A stretch of DNA of 64,000 bases, from contig NZ_JADFFM010000001.1 in the NCBI RefSeq assembly GCF_015221995.1, forward strand, positions 1,364,001 through 1,428,000. Direction: 5' to 3'. Shown piece by piece: positions 1 to 9,321 of this stretch (position 1 is the first letter of the stretch; every line of letters starts with the position of its first letter). This DNA is from Mucilaginibacter boryungensis (GTDB lineage: Bacteria > Bacteroidota > Bacteroidia > Sphingobacteriales > Sphingobacteriaceae). Position numbers and translations under genes: made by a program. The notes under the pieces were generated by a model that was not told the origin of the DNA, did no database searches, and was given only the letters and a program-made list of their open reading frames with translations.

Positions 1-1277
1 TCTACTTTTATCCAGATTTTTATAATAAAAAAAATGAGGACGATTTGAAAATTAATATTATTGGTCTTCAAATAATATTGTTTCTTGTTGCCTCGATAGG
101 TTTTATAATAATATGTTTTTTTGGTAAAATAAGCATAGAGATAATAATAAGTGCGCTATTACTTATGTTTTTTCAGATTTTCATAAATTTATTGTATAGT
201 TTTTTACAAGCCGAACGTGCTATTACAGTTCAGATTACATCTACCGTTATACAAAGTATTATACAAATATTAAGTGTTGGAATATGCTTTGTGTTTTTCC
301 CGCAACAATTATGGCTGATTCTGTTTATGCTTTTTTTTAGCTATTTTATAGCTACTATATATGTTTTGTTTTGCACGAAAATTATCAAGATGCTTACTTT
401 TAATAACATAAAGGAAAAATTTAGTGCAGAGTTAGCAAAAAAGATACTTTTATATGGACTGCCTATATGCGTATGGTTCTTTGCTTCACAATTTTATACC
501 GTTGGTGACAGGGTATTATTTAAATATTTTAATGTGGTTCAATATGTAGGTAATTACGCATCGTTTAGAGATTTGGCCGTTGGTTTGTCGGGCTTTTTAA
601 CTATGCCGTTATTATTAGCATCGCATCCCATTATTATAACCATGTGGAAAAATGGCGACGAGAAATATAAGATAGAACAGCTAATAGAACAAAATATAAG
701 GATATTGATCCTTTTTTTTTTCGTATCGTTTGTGCTTACAATATTATCGGGTAAATGGATTATGACTACAATAGTATCTGTTAAATATTTGCTGAATACA
801 ACCTTAATGTGTTTAGTTCTATTATCTATATTTATCGGGACAATTTCAATGTATATTCACAAAGCACTTGAAGTTACAGGCAAAACACTTTTAATGAGCA
901 AAATATCAATTTGTGTAGCTATATTAAGCTTTGTTTTAAATTTTGTGATATTACCATTATATGGCGTAACAGGTGCAGTTATTGTTAATCTTGTTTGCCA
1001 GGTTACTTATTTAATAGCAGTATATTATTATTCAAAGAGCATTTTAAAGCCAAAACTTAAAATCAAATTCATAGCATCTGTGTTACTGTGTGTAACAGTT
1101 ATATTTACAATAGATTTATTGTTACGCAAAACATTAAAAAATCATTATACAAACTTGTATGAATTTGTATATACATGTATAATGTGCTTGATTTTTTTAA
1201 GCCGTTCTCAAGATATTAAATTGTTATTCGCTCCCCTTTTTAAAAAGAGGCCACTTAGTAATACCGATAATATATAA
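1..1277 (+). CDS. Wzx-type polysaccharide flippase, 5' end cut by window
   Basis: This is a multi-pass membrane protein of the Wzx/MATE-like flippase family, which moves undecaprenyl-linked oligosaccharide repeat units across the inner membrane. The frame stays open from position 3 to the left edge, so the TTG at 45 is not the real start and the N-terminus lies outside the window. Upstream residues read YFYPDFYNKK, which resembles the end of the first cytoplasmic stretch of such flippases. About ten to eleven hydrophobic segments are visible. It is followed after 2 bases by a Wzy-like gene, which fits a Wzx/Wzy-dependent pathway. Family assignment rests on hydrophobic pattern and context. Confidence 0.85.
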   Translation, partial: YFYPDFYNKKNEDDLKINIIGLQIILFLVASIGFIIICFFGKISIEIIISALLLMFFQIFINLLYSFLQAERAITVQITSTVIQSIIQILSVGICFVFFPQQLWLILFMLFFSYFIATIYVLFCTKIIKMLTFNNIKEKFSAELAKKILLYGLPICVWFFASQFYTVGDRVLFKYFNVVQYVGNYASFRDLAVGLSGFLTMPLLLASHPIIITMWKNGDEKYKIEQLIEQNIRILILFFFVSFVLTILSGKWIMTTIVSVKYLLNTTLMCLVLLSIFIGTISMYIHKALEVTGKTLLMSKISICVAILSFVLNFVILPLYGVTGAVIVNLVCQVTYLIAVYYYSKSILKPKLKIKFIASVLLCVTVIFTIDLLLRKTLKNHYTNLYEFVYTCIMCLIFLSRSQDIKLLFAPLFKKRPLSNTDNI

Positions 1278-1279
1278 AG

Positions 1280-2551
1280 ATGAGTTATCTGCTTTTAATA
1301 GGCTTATTGGTTATTGTTTCGCAAATGCGAAAGATGTTTGCAACTAGCTATTTATCACCTACAGGTGTTTTTTGTGGGATATGGATTATTATTTTACTAT
1401 TAATGAGAATAATGGCACCTGATTTTTATTTTAGTTTTGAAGCCGCATTTTACATTTCAGTTTTTGTGTGCTGTTTGTTTATCGGCGAGTTAATAGCCTA
1501 TGGGATATTAAGAAAAGAGTGGGTACCCACTGTAAGCTACACTTATTACACAAGCGATGATTATAAAAAAAGGCTAAAAAAATACACAATATTAATAAGC
1601 TTGATGTCATTAATAGGCTCAATAATTTATTTAAAAGCATTTATTGATTTTTTTGGATCTTTTGCACAATTCTTAATCGCTGGTTCACTTATTCGTGAAT
1701 CATTATATGCTGGAAGCATAAGTATACCTGTTATTTCATTGATATTGGGTTTACTTAGCTATACGGCAATTAATTTATCAATGACATATTATACGAAGTT
1801 TGGATTTAACTGGATCCAAATTATCCCATTCCTGAGCGTGGTAATAATGTCATTTAGTCAAGCTGCAAGGGCGGGGTTAGTAATATTGATATTTCAATTG
1901 TTCGCTGGTAAAATATTTAGATTATTTACTAAAAAGTCAAAAAACATTGAATTGAAATTATTTAAGCCAATTTTAATAATTGTACCGATTTTGATAACCG
2001 TGTTTGTTTTGGTAGAATCGTTTAGGCAGCAAAATTTTGAAGTAAATAATTCAAAAATTGAAGATACATCTGCCTCTTTTAGTGTATATGCTTTTGGGGG
2101 TGTAGCTGGTTTTGCTGCATATTTAAATACAATAAGGCCATACTCTGAGAATTTAACGTATGGGCGTTATACATTCAGTTCATTGTATGATATTTTGGGA
2201 ATTGCTAGATCTGAACCAGGGGTTTATAATCAATATTTAAAGGTATCCCCAAGTTTAACTGGAAATATATATAGTATTTTTAGGCCATTAATGGAAGATT
2301 TTGGGGTAGTTGGTTTAATGATATGGGCATTATTATTGGGGCTTGTATCCAATTACTTCTTTACAAATAGCCTAAAAGGATCATTGATTAGTATTTCATA
2401 TTGTATCACCTTATATACATATATGATGTTCAGTTTTATAGCCCCACTAACTCAATTTAATTCATTTATTTTAAGCTGTTTCTTAAGCCCTTTAATAATT
2501 TTTATAGCTAAAATTAAATTTTCACCAATTGTTCCCAAAATAATAAAATAA
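1280..2551 (+). CDS. Wzy-type oligosaccharide repeat unit polymerase
   Basis: A 423-residue inner membrane protein with roughly ten to eleven transmembrane segments and a large loop between the later ones. The segment around residues 315-345 (PSLTGNIYSIFRPLMEDFG followed by another membrane helix) resembles the signature region of oligosaccharide repeat unit polymerases, which join lipid-linked repeat units in the periplasm. Wzy proteins diverge strongly, so topology and position right after the flippase carry most of the weight. The gene is 2 bases after the flippase stop and 10 bases before a glycosyltransferase, so one transcript is likely. Confidence 0.8.
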   Translation: MSYLLLIGLLVIVSQMRKMFATSYLSPTGVFCGIWIIILLLMRIMAPDFYFSFEAAFYISVFVCCLFIGELIAYGILRKEWVPTVSYTYYTSDDYKKRLKKYTILISLMSLIGSIIYLKAFIDFFGSFAQFLIAGSLIRESLYAGSISIPVISLILGLLSYTAINLSMTYYTKFGFNWIQIIPFLSVVIMSFSQAARAGLVILIFQLFAGKIFRLFTKKSKNIELKLFKPILIIVPILITVFVLVESFRQQNFEVNNSKIEDTSASFSVYAFGGVAGFAAYLNTIRPYSENLTYGRYTFSSLYDILGIARSEPGVYNQYLKVSPSLTGNIYSIFRPLMEDFGVVGLMIWALLLGLVSNYFFTNSLKGSLISISYCITLYTYMMFSFIAPLTQFNSFILSCFLSPLIIFIAKIKFSPIVPKIIK

Positions 2552-2561
2552 TATTGTCTTA

Positions 2562-3374
2562 ATGAAAGTCGCCTTTATTTGTGTTAATTATAACAATTCA
2601 AAAATAACTCAAGAATATGTAAAAAGTGTTTTAAATATAAAAGGGAGCTATGAAGTTATTATTATAGTGGTGGATAATGCATCAGAAAAACATGACGTTC
2701 AGGCACTTGAGGAATTGAATCACTCACAAATGATTTTAATTAAAAGCCAAACTAATGTGGGATATTTTAAAGGATTAAACTTGGGCATACAGGCTATAAG
2801 GCCTAAGGAATTTGATTTTATATTTGTTAGCAATAATGATTTGACATTTGATGTTAATATTTTGAAAAATTTAGAGCAATTAAATATTGAAGATAGCACA
2901 TTAGTTTTAGCTCCTAATATTATCAGAATTGATGGTGTACACCAAAACCCGCATATTGTAAATAAGTTTTCAGCAATACAAAAGATATACAGAAGAGTTT
3001 ATTTTATGAATTATTACATTGCATCGTTCCTGCAGTTACTATATAACAGAATAAAACCCAGGTTAGTTTCTGAAGATAGGGTAGGGTATAACCAAACCCA
3101 AACGATACTTATGGGTTATGGAGCATGCTACATACTTACAAGTTTTTTTTTTAATTATTTTAAGGAATTAGATGCCCCCGTATTTTTAATGGGCGAAGAA
3201 GGTATTTTAGCAAACCAGGTATTAAGTGTGAATGGAACAACATTATACTGTCATGATTTGTTAGTTACGCATCATGACCATACCTCTATAGGAAAAGTTG
3301 GAGTCAAAAAAATGTATAAATACTCTAAACAGTCATATAAATATTATTTAAAATATTTAAAACATGTTCAATAA
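2562..3374 (+). CDS. Glycosyltransferase family 2
   Basis: A GT-A fold glycosyltransferase of 270 residues. The N-terminus MKVAFICVNYNNS is the usual first strand and nucleotide-binding turn of GT2 enzymes, VVDNAS follows near residue 37, and FVSNNDLTFD near residue 90 takes the place of the DxD metal-binding motif, with an NND form as in many rhamnosyl-type GT2 enzymes. No membrane helix is evident, so it is probably a cytoplasmic or membrane-associated enzyme adding one sugar to the lipid-linked repeat unit. Donor and acceptor cannot be told from the sequence. Confidence 0.88.
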   Translation: MKVAFICVNYNNSKITQEYVKSVLNIKGSYEVIIIVVDNASEKHDVQALEELNHSQMILIKSQTNVGYFKGLNLGIQAIRPKEFDFIFVSNNDLTFDVNILKNLEQLNIEDSTLVLAPNIIRIDGVHQNPHIVNKFSAIQKIYRRVYFMNYYIASFLQLLYNRIKPRLVSEDRVGYNQTQTILMGYGACYILTSFFFNYFKELDAPVFLMGEEGILANQVLSVNGTTLYCHDLLVTHHDHTSIGKVGVKKMYKYSKQSYKYYLKYLKHVQ

Positions 3375-3389
3375 CTAAACTTTGTTATA

Positions 3390-4337
3390 ATGGCTAATAA
3401 GGGAGTTAAAAATTCAATTTTATCACTATCCCCCAAAATAGAATTGTTTGTACGTAAACTTTATAAAAATAATGTTAAGTTTTTAGCGAAGTTTAATAAA
3501 AACAAAGTTCAAGTGAGCCAATTAACTGACTTTGAAAAAATAAGTACAGCACTAAAAACTTTAGGAGTTTCTGAAGGTAGGATTTTGGTTTTACACTCAT
3601 CTTATGAAGTTTTAGAAGGCACAGGATTATCTCCATTACAAGTAATTGATAAATTAATATCACTTATAGGAGATAACGGTACTTTGGTTATGAATTCAGC
3701 GAGAAGGTTTCCTGAAGAAGTTAAACATCTAAATGATTTGGATAAGGATTATGGTGATGAGGTTGTAACTTACAATGTAAAAAAATCTAGAGTTTGGACT
3801 GGTACCTTACCTTTCTTTATGTTAAGGCATAAAGATGCATTAATTAGTAAATTCCCAATAAATCCAGTAGTGGCCATAGGAAAGCAAGCAAAAGAAATGG
3901 TTAAAGATAATCTTACTGATTTGGGTACAAGTTGTGGAATAAATTCGGCATGGAAATATTGTGTGGATAATGATGCGATAGTAGTGGGCATAGGAATTGA
4001 TTTAACACATAGCTTAACAATTATTCATGTTGCTGAAGATATGATGGGTGATAAATGGCCAATACCAAATTGGTACCGAAAAAGAAAATTTAAAATAATA
4101 GATGTAGATGGTACAGAAATTCTTACAACAGTGAAAGAAAGGAGACCAATATGGGGATCTAGATATTTTGCCGAACGAACATTATGTAAGGACCTATTAA
4201 ATGAAGGTATTTTAAAAAGTTTAACAGTTGATGGTGTATTAATTGAAGCGGTTGACTCAAAAGTGCTTATTGAGTATTTGAACTCGAAGAATGAAACAGG
4301 ATATCCTTATTTTGGCATTAAAAAATTCATAAAATAA
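3390..4337 (+). CDS. AAC(3)-family N-acyltransferase-like protein
   Basis: This 315-residue protein matches the Antibiotic_NAT family (aminoglycoside 3-N-acetyltransferase fold): VLHSSYEVLEG near residue 68, a GDNGTLVM stretch, the KFPINPVVAIGK region, and THSLTIIHVAED near residue 212, which corresponds to the conserved histidine region. Homologues inside polysaccharide loci are believed to acylate amino sugars and not antibiotics. Its stop codon overlaps the start of the next gene by one base (TAATG), so translation is probably coupled. A carrier protein lies two genes downstream, so an acyl-ACP donor is possible but not shown. Confidence 0.82.
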   Translation: MANKGVKNSILSLSPKIELFVRKLYKNNVKFLAKFNKNKVQVSQLTDFEKISTALKTLGVSEGRILVLHSSYEVLEGTGLSPLQVIDKLISLIGDNGTLVMNSARRFPEEVKHLNDLDKDYGDEVVTYNVKKSRVWTGTLPFFMLRHKDALISKFPINPVVAIGKQAKEMVKDNLTDLGTSCGINSAWKYCVDNDAIVVGIGIDLTHSLTIIHVAEDMMGDKWPIPNWYRKRKFKIIDVDGTEILTTVKERRPIWGSRYFAERTLCKDLLNEGILKSLTVDGVLIEAVDSKVLIEYLNSKNETGYPYFGIKKFIK

Positions 4338-5434
4338 TGCAAATATCTTTCCGATTAAAACTGAGCAATACAATTCCATTATGCTTTATAGCTAATAATG
4401 AGTTACTTATTTCTAAAAGTAATATTATATATATATATAATATTGAAAGAAATTCTAAACGTAAGTTAACTACGTTGCCAATTAATATATATATCGCAAC
4501 AATTACAAGGTTTCGAATTTTAGCAAGAATTTTCAGACTTGGAGTACGGTACGCTATACCAATAGGCGATGATAAAGTACTGATAGTTTTCAACAAAAAA
4601 ATTTATGAGCTTAATATAATTGATGGTTCATTTTTTGAGACCTTAGATATTAAACGAGGGAATAGGCCACTAAATATTGCTAATATTAAAGATATAAAAG
4701 GCTTTACAAACGCTACTTGTTTCGGCGAGTATTTTTTTAACCCTAATAAAAGCCCCGTTCATATCTATTCAAGATCAAGTCAATCAAACTGGAATATTGT
4801 TTACACATTTCCCAAAGAAACAGTAGATCATGTTCATGCAATTATTCCAGACAACTATACTAACTGCGTATGGATATTAACTGGCGATTTTGAAAATGGG
4901 GCGGGTATATGGATGGCTCAAGATAATTTTAAAGTTGTTAAACCAATTTTAGTTGGCAAACAAATATACCGTGCTTGTGTTGCATATCCACAAAAGGAGG
5001 GGCTTATTTATGCTACTGATAGCCAATTTGAAACCAATTCTATTCGTTTACTTAAAAACACAGACAAGGGGTGGGTTTCAGAATTAATTTGTGAGATTAA
5101 TGGACCAGCGATATATGGTTGTAGGGTTAAAGATGATATATTTATTTCAACATCAGTGGAAGGAAACAGTTTATCTAAAGGTCGTTTGAAGATGTTTTTA
5201 GATCGTGAACCAGGGCCTGGTGTAAAAGATAATAAAGTGCATATTGTAGGGGGAAATATCTTAAAAGGATTTAAAACACTTAAAACAAATGAAAAAGATT
5301 TTTTTCCATTTCTTATTTTTCAGTTCGGTGTAATAGCTTTTCCAACGGGAGATAACAATTCTAGTTCTTTGATATCTTTTAATATAGGCTTAAAAAATAA
5401 TGATTTTGATACTGAAGTGTTTACAATAAATTAA
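4337..5434 (+). CDS. Unrecognised protein, beta-propeller-like
   Basis: I do not recognise a family with confidence. The 365 residues are strand-rich with repeated short blocks of the kind LLISKSNIIYIYN, VLIVFNKKIYEL, CVWILTGDF, EGLIYATDS and DIFISTSVEG, which suggests a six- or seven-bladed propeller resembling BNR/sialidase-type folds. There is no signal peptide or membrane helix, so it is probably cytoplasmic. The start ATG overlaps the stop of the AAC(3)-like gene, and the acyl carrier protein follows after 5 bases. The three genes look like one translationally coupled unit. Function unknown. Confidence 0.7.
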   Translation: MQISFRLKLSNTIPLCFIANNELLISKSNIIYIYNIERNSKRKLTTLPINIYIATITRFRILARIFRLGVRYAIPIGDDKVLIVFNKKIYELNIIDGSFFETLDIKRGNRPLNIANIKDIKGFTNATCFGEYFFNPNKSPVHIYSRSSQSNWNIVYTFPKETVDHVHAIIPDNYTNCVWILTGDFENGAGIWMAQDNFKVVKPILVGKQIYRACVAYPQKEGLIYATDSQFETNSIRLLKNTDKGWVSELICEINGPAIYGCRVKDDIFISTSVEGNSLSKGRLKMFLDREPGPGVKDNKVHIVGGNILKGFKTLKTNEKDFFPFLIFQFGVIAFPTGDNNSSSLISFNIGLKNNDFDTEVFTIN

Positions 5435-5439
5435 ATATT

Positions 5440-5682
5440 ATGATTAATAAAGACTTTTTTTTGAATGGACTAAAGGAGCAATTCGAAGAGGGTGATGCCG
5501 ATAGTTTAACATTTGATACTGAATTTGAAAGTTTGGATACATGGGACTCGTTAACACGATTTTCAATAATTGCATTTATAAACGATGATTATCAAATCAT
5601 AATTGGGCCGGACGATTTCAAAAAATTAAAAACTCCACAAGAAATTTTTGACTATATAAGTATCGAGCTTAATAACACCTAG
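5440..5682 (+). CDS. Acyl carrier protein, first of two in the locus
   Basis: An acidic 80-residue helical protein with the phosphopantetheine attachment motif WDSL; Ser37 is the expected attachment residue. Flanking features (LDTWDSLTRFSIIAFI, then a second helix ending in YISIEL) fit the ACP fold. It would carry a thioester-bound acyl group in the cytoplasm after modification by a phosphopantetheinyl transferase. Because it lies in a sugar locus, a specialised role apart from bulk fatty acid synthesis is likely. It closely resembles the second carrier protein at 11828 in length and motif. Confidence 0.88.
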   Translation: MINKDFFLNGLKEQFEEGDADSLTFDTEFESLDTWDSLTRFSIIAFINDDYQIIIGPDDFKKLKTPQEIFDYISIELNNT

Positions 5683-5755
5683 CATTTAGTTGTCAATATA
5701 AATGGTGGAATCCTTTGGCTTTATCACAATATATAATATTTTTTAATAAATTAAT

Positions 5756-6784
5756 ATGCTTAACAACAAAACCCTGTTAATAACCGGCGGCACCGGATCT
5801 TTTGGCAATGCAGTATTAACCCGTTTTTTGAACACCAACCATTTTAGCGAAATACGGATATTTAGCCGTGATGAAAAAAAACAAGATGATATGCGCAATC
5901 AATTGAAGAATGAAAAATTGAAATTCTACATTGGTGATGTGCGCGATTATTCAAGTATTGAAAAGGCAATACGTGGAGTAGATTATGTATTTCATGCAGC
6001 AGCACTTAAGCAAGTACCTTCTTGTGAATTTTTTCCATTGGAAGCTACTAAAACTAATGTTTTTGGTACGCAGAATGTTATTGATGCTTCTATCGCCCAT
6101 AAGGTAAAAAAAGTTATATGTTTAAGTACAGACAAAGCAGCATATCCTATAAATGCTATGGGGATTTCAAAGGCTTTAATGGAAAAAGTGGCTATAGCAG
6201 CATCCAGGAATATTACTGATAATGCTACCGTAATTTGCTTAACACGTTATGGTAATGTAATGGGGTCGCGTGGGTCTGTAATACCATTATTCTTAAAACA
6301 AATAAAGGAAGGTAATCCAATAACAATAACAGATCCTAATATGACTAGATTTTTAATGTCATTAGAAGAGGCTGTAGAATTAGTTTTATTTGCATTTGAA
6401 CACGGTAACCAAGGAGATTTATTTGTAAATAAAGCACCTGCTGGCACTATTGCCGATTTAGCTACAGCATTGAAGGAGCTATGTAAAGCAAACAGCAAAG
6501 TTAAAATAATAGGTACCAGACATGGCGAAAAATTATATGAAACTTTGTGTACAAGAGAAGAGATGAAAAAAGCTGAAGATATGGGCGATTTTTATAGGAT
6601 ACCTGCAGATAACAGGGATTTAAACTATAATCAATTTTTTTCCCAAGGTGAACTAGATATTTCAATGATCGAAGATTATCATTCACATAACACAGCACGA
6701 TTAGGCGTTGAGGGTATTAAATTACTTTTATCAAAATTACCAATAGTGAGGAAAGAAGTCTTAGGTGATAGTGAAGCTATTTAA
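5756..6784 (+). CDS. capE: UDP-GlcNAc 4,6-dehydratase/5-epimerase, CapE/FnlA type
   Basis: A soluble 342-residue extended short-chain dehydrogenase. The NAD-binding motif GGTGSFG lies at residues 11-17, and STDKAAYP with MGISK at 124-139 gives the Met/Lys active site of inverting 4,6-dehydratases, where Met replaces the usual Tyr. CapE converts UDP-GlcNAc to the 2-acetamido-2,6-dideoxy-L-arabino-hexulose intermediate, the first step toward UDP-N-acetyl-L-fucosamine. The next two genes are CapF-like and CapG-like, which makes this pathway assignment strong. The length is normal for the soluble type, in contrast to the membrane-anchored PglF-like gene at 18868. Confidence 0.92.
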   Translation: MLNNKTLLITGGTGSFGNAVLTRFLNTNHFSEIRIFSRDEKKQDDMRNQLKNEKLKFYIGDVRDYSSIEKAIRGVDYVFHAAALKQVPSCEFFPLEATKTNVFGTQNVIDASIAHKVKKVICLSTDKAAYPINAMGISKALMEKVAIAASRNITDNATVICLTRYGNVMGSRGSVIPLFLKQIKEGNPITITDPNMTRFLMSLEEAVELVLFAFEHGNQGDLFVNKAPAGTIADLATALKELCKANSKVKIIGTRHGEKLYETLCTREEMKKAEDMGDFYRIPADNRDLNYNQFFSQGELDISMIEDYHSHNTARLGVEGIKLLLSKLPIVRKEVLGDSEAI

Positions 6785-7042
6785 TATCCCTCGTAATATG
6801 GATAATAAATTTAAATACTCCGCTCTAGGATTAACCCGGACTGGCAAAGCTCCAAAATGAGTACATTACTAATTACACTAATAATTCGAATATCTCCAGG
6901 TTGATTTAGTAAAATATTTGAAGAAAAGCAAATCAACTAATAATATAAATCAACTGCTCAACTTTTCAATTTCATGAGGTGCCAATTTAATAAGACTTAT
7001 TATTATTGGTAAATAAGTAGGTTCATGTAACAAATATATATA
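6785..7042 (+). other. Non-coding gap inside the capE-capF pair
   Basis: A 258-base AT-rich stretch separates two genes that are normally adjacent. No open frame longer than about 25 codons with a start is present. One frame reads DLVKYLKKSKS before stopping, which looks coding-like and could be a remnant of a lost gene, but no family is recognisable. No clear promoter or terminator hairpin was seen. Confidence 0.4.
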
Positions 7043-8161
7043 ATGATTAAAATAGGTATTACAGGACAAAATGGGTTTATTGGACAACACTTATATAATA
7101 CACTTGGCTTATTCAAAGACGAGTATGAAAGAGTTGAATTCCGTCGGGATTTTTTTAAAGATGAAATTAAGTTAAAAGAATTTGTTGCCAAATGTGATGT
7201 TATTGTGCATTTAGCTGCCATGAACAGACATCCTGATCCTAGTACAATATATCATAATAATATCAATTTAGTTAAAAAATTAATTGATGCATTAAGCGCA
7301 ACAAATAGTAAAGCACATGTACTCTTTTCCTCATCTTCTCAAGAAGAAGGCGATAATTTATACGGTAAAAGTAAAAAGGATGGAAGAGAACTCTTATTCG
7401 ACTGGGCTCAGAAAGCAGAGGCTAATTTTACAGCAATGATAATTCCTAATGTATTCGGACCTTTTGGTGCTCCGAATTATAATTCATTTATAGCAACCTT
7501 TTGCCATAAAATTGTAAACGCCGAACAACCTCAAATTAATAATAACAGTAGTATAAAGCTTATATATGTTGGAAATTTGGTATCAGAAATAATTGAAATA
7601 ATTAAAAATGTACCTAAAACTAATTTAATAACAATACCTCACCATGATGAATATAAAGTTTCAGAAATATTAAACCTTTTGCAAGGGTATAAAAGCCAAT
7701 ACATGGATTTGGGCATTGTACCACTATTAAGAACGAAATTTGAGATTAATTTATTTAATACGTTTCGAAGTTATATTGATCTAGATAAATATTACCCTAT
7801 TAAATTAACTTCACACGCAGATGATAGGGGGGCATTTGTTGAAATTATAAGGTTGAACACTGGTGGGCAGATCTCATTTTCTACAACCTTTGCTGGCGTA
7901 ACTCGCGGTAATCATTTTCATACACGAAAAATAGAGCGGTTTGCTGTAATTAAAGGTAACGCATTGATTCAATTAAGAAAAATTGGTTCAAACACTACAA
8001 TCAATTTCCATCTTTCCGGTGATGAGCCTGCATATGTCGATATGCCAATATGGTATACCCATAATATAAAAAATGTAGGACGGGAAGATTTATATACTAT
8101 TTTTTGGATAAACGAATTTTTTAATCCTGAAGATCCAGATACTTATTTTGAAACGGTTTAA
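7043..8161 (+). CDS. capF: UDP-2-acetamido-2,6-dideoxy-hexulose reductase with cupin domain, CapF/FnlB type
   Basis: A two-domain, 372-residue enzyme. Residues 1-240 form an NADPH-dependent SDR domain starting with GITGQNGFIGQH. Residues from about 250 form a cupin domain with GNHFHTRKIERFAVIKG, whose histidines are the expected metal ligands. This architecture is characteristic of CapF, which epimerises C3 in the cupin domain and reduces C4 in the SDR domain to give UDP-6-deoxy-L-talosamine. It sits between CapE-like and CapG-like genes. Full length, no damage seen. Confidence 0.93.
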   Translation: MIKIGITGQNGFIGQHLYNTLGLFKDEYERVEFRRDFFKDEIKLKEFVAKCDVIVHLAAMNRHPDPSTIYHNNINLVKKLIDALSATNSKAHVLFSSSSQEEGDNLYGKSKKDGRELLFDWAQKAEANFTAMIIPNVFGPFGAPNYNSFIATFCHKIVNAEQPQINNNSSIKLIYVGNLVSEIIEIIKNVPKTNLITIPHHDEYKVSEILNLLQGYKSQYMDLGIVPLLRTKFEINLFNTFRSYIDLDKYYPIKLTSHADDRGAFVEIIRLNTGGQISFSTTFAGVTRGNHFHTRKIERFAVIKGNALIQLRKIGSNTTINFHLSGDEPAYVDMPIWYTHNIKNVGREDLYTIFWINEFFNPEDPDTYFETV

Positions 8162-8175
8162 ATAATATTACCAAC

Positions 8176-9321
8176 ATGATAAAAAAAATGAAAGTAATGA
8201 CGGTTGTTGGTACACGGCCAGAAATTATACGATTATCAAGAGTATTAATTGCATTAGACCAATCTGATGCTATCGATCATATTTTAGTGCATACAGGTCA
8301 GAACTATGATTATGAACTTAATCAAATATTTTTTGACGACATGAACCTGCCTAAGCCTGATTATTTTTTGAATGCAGCAGGGCAAACAGCAACTGAAACT
8401 ATCGGTCAAATATTAATTAATATTGACCCATTGCTAGAAAAAGTAAACCCCGACGCTTTTTTAGTACTTGGAGACACTAACAGTTGCCTTTGTGCTATTC
8501 CTGCCAAAAAACGACATATCCCAATATTTCATATGGAGGCGGGTAATCGCTGTTTTGATCAGCGTGTCCCTGAAGAAACTAATAGAAAAATAGTCGATCA
8601 TATCTCAGACATTAATTTAACATATAGTGATATTGCAAGAGAATATTTATTACGCGAAGGATTACCAGCAGACCGAATTATAAAAACAGGTTCACCTATG
8701 TTTGAGGTTTTAAATCATTATTTACCAAGTATTGAATCTTCAGATATTTTAAATAAGCTCAATTTAACAGAAAATCAATTTTTTGTAGTATCGGCCCATC
8801 GAGAGGAAAATATTAATGATGAGAAAAAATTTCAAAATTTAATGGAAAGCCTTAACATTGTAGCCGAAAAATATAAGTATCCTATAATCGTAAGTACACA
8901 TCCGCGCACGCGAAAAATGATTGAGAGCAAGCAATTAATCATGAAGCCTGAAATCCAGTTTTTAAAACCGATGGGCTTTATAGATTACAATGCATTACAA
9001 ATGGGATCATTTGCGGTACTTTCAGATAGTGGCACTATATCTGAAGAATCATCAACTTTAAATTTTCGAGCTTTAAATATAAGAGATGCGCATGAGCGGC
9101 CGGAAGCTATGGAAGAGGCTTCGGTTATGATGGTGGGGTTAAATACTGAGCGCATTTTGCAAGCTTTAAAACAACTTAAATACCAACAAATAGGTAAAGA
9201 CAGGAACTTTAGAAGGGTGGCTGATTACTCTATGCCTAACGTTTCAGAAAAAGTAGTGCGCATCATTATAAGTTATACCGATTATGTAAAACGAACGGTA
9301 TGGAGTGAAACAGGTAATTAA
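8176..9321 (+). CDS. capG: UDP-GlcNAc 2-epimerase family, CapG/FnlC type
   Basis: A 381-residue member of the WecB-like 2-epimerase family (GT-B fold). Visible signatures are TVVGTRPEIIR at the N-terminus, VHTGQNYDYELN near residue 40, HMEAGNRCFDQRVPEETNR near 118 and SDSGTISEESS near 284. After CapE and CapF, the expected reaction is C2 epimerisation to UDP-N-acetyl-L-fucosamine, not ManNAc formation. The start at 8176 has a plausible alternative four codons later at 8188 (MKVMTVVG). The stop overlaps the start of the next glycosyltransferase. Confidence 0.92.
   Translation: MIKKMKVMTVVGTRPEIIRLSRVLIALDQSDAIDHILVHTGQNYDYELNQIFFDDMNLPKPDYFLNAAGQTATETIGQILINIDPLLEKVNPDAFLVLGDTNSCLCAIPAKKRHIPIFHMEAGNRCFDQRVPEETNRKIVDHISDINLTYSDIAREYLLREGLPADRIIKTGSPMFEVLNHYLPSIESSDILNKLNLTENQFFVVSAHREENINDEKKFQNLMESLNIVAEKYKYPIIVSTHPRTRKMIESKQLIMKPEIQFLKPMGFIDYNALQMGSFAVLSDSGTISEESSTLNFRALNIRDAHERPEAMEEASVMMVGLNTERILQALKQLKYQQIGKDRNFRRVADYSMPNVSEKVVRIIISYTDYVKRTVWSETGN

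Noticed and set aside
45-47. TTG at 45 as start of the flippase
   Set aside because: The frame is open to the left edge with flippase-like residues, so the gene simply enters from outside the window.
3390-4337. AAC(3)-like gene as aminoglycoside resistance
   Set aside because: It is part of a polysaccharide operon and coupled to neighbouring genes; sugar acylation is the more likely role.
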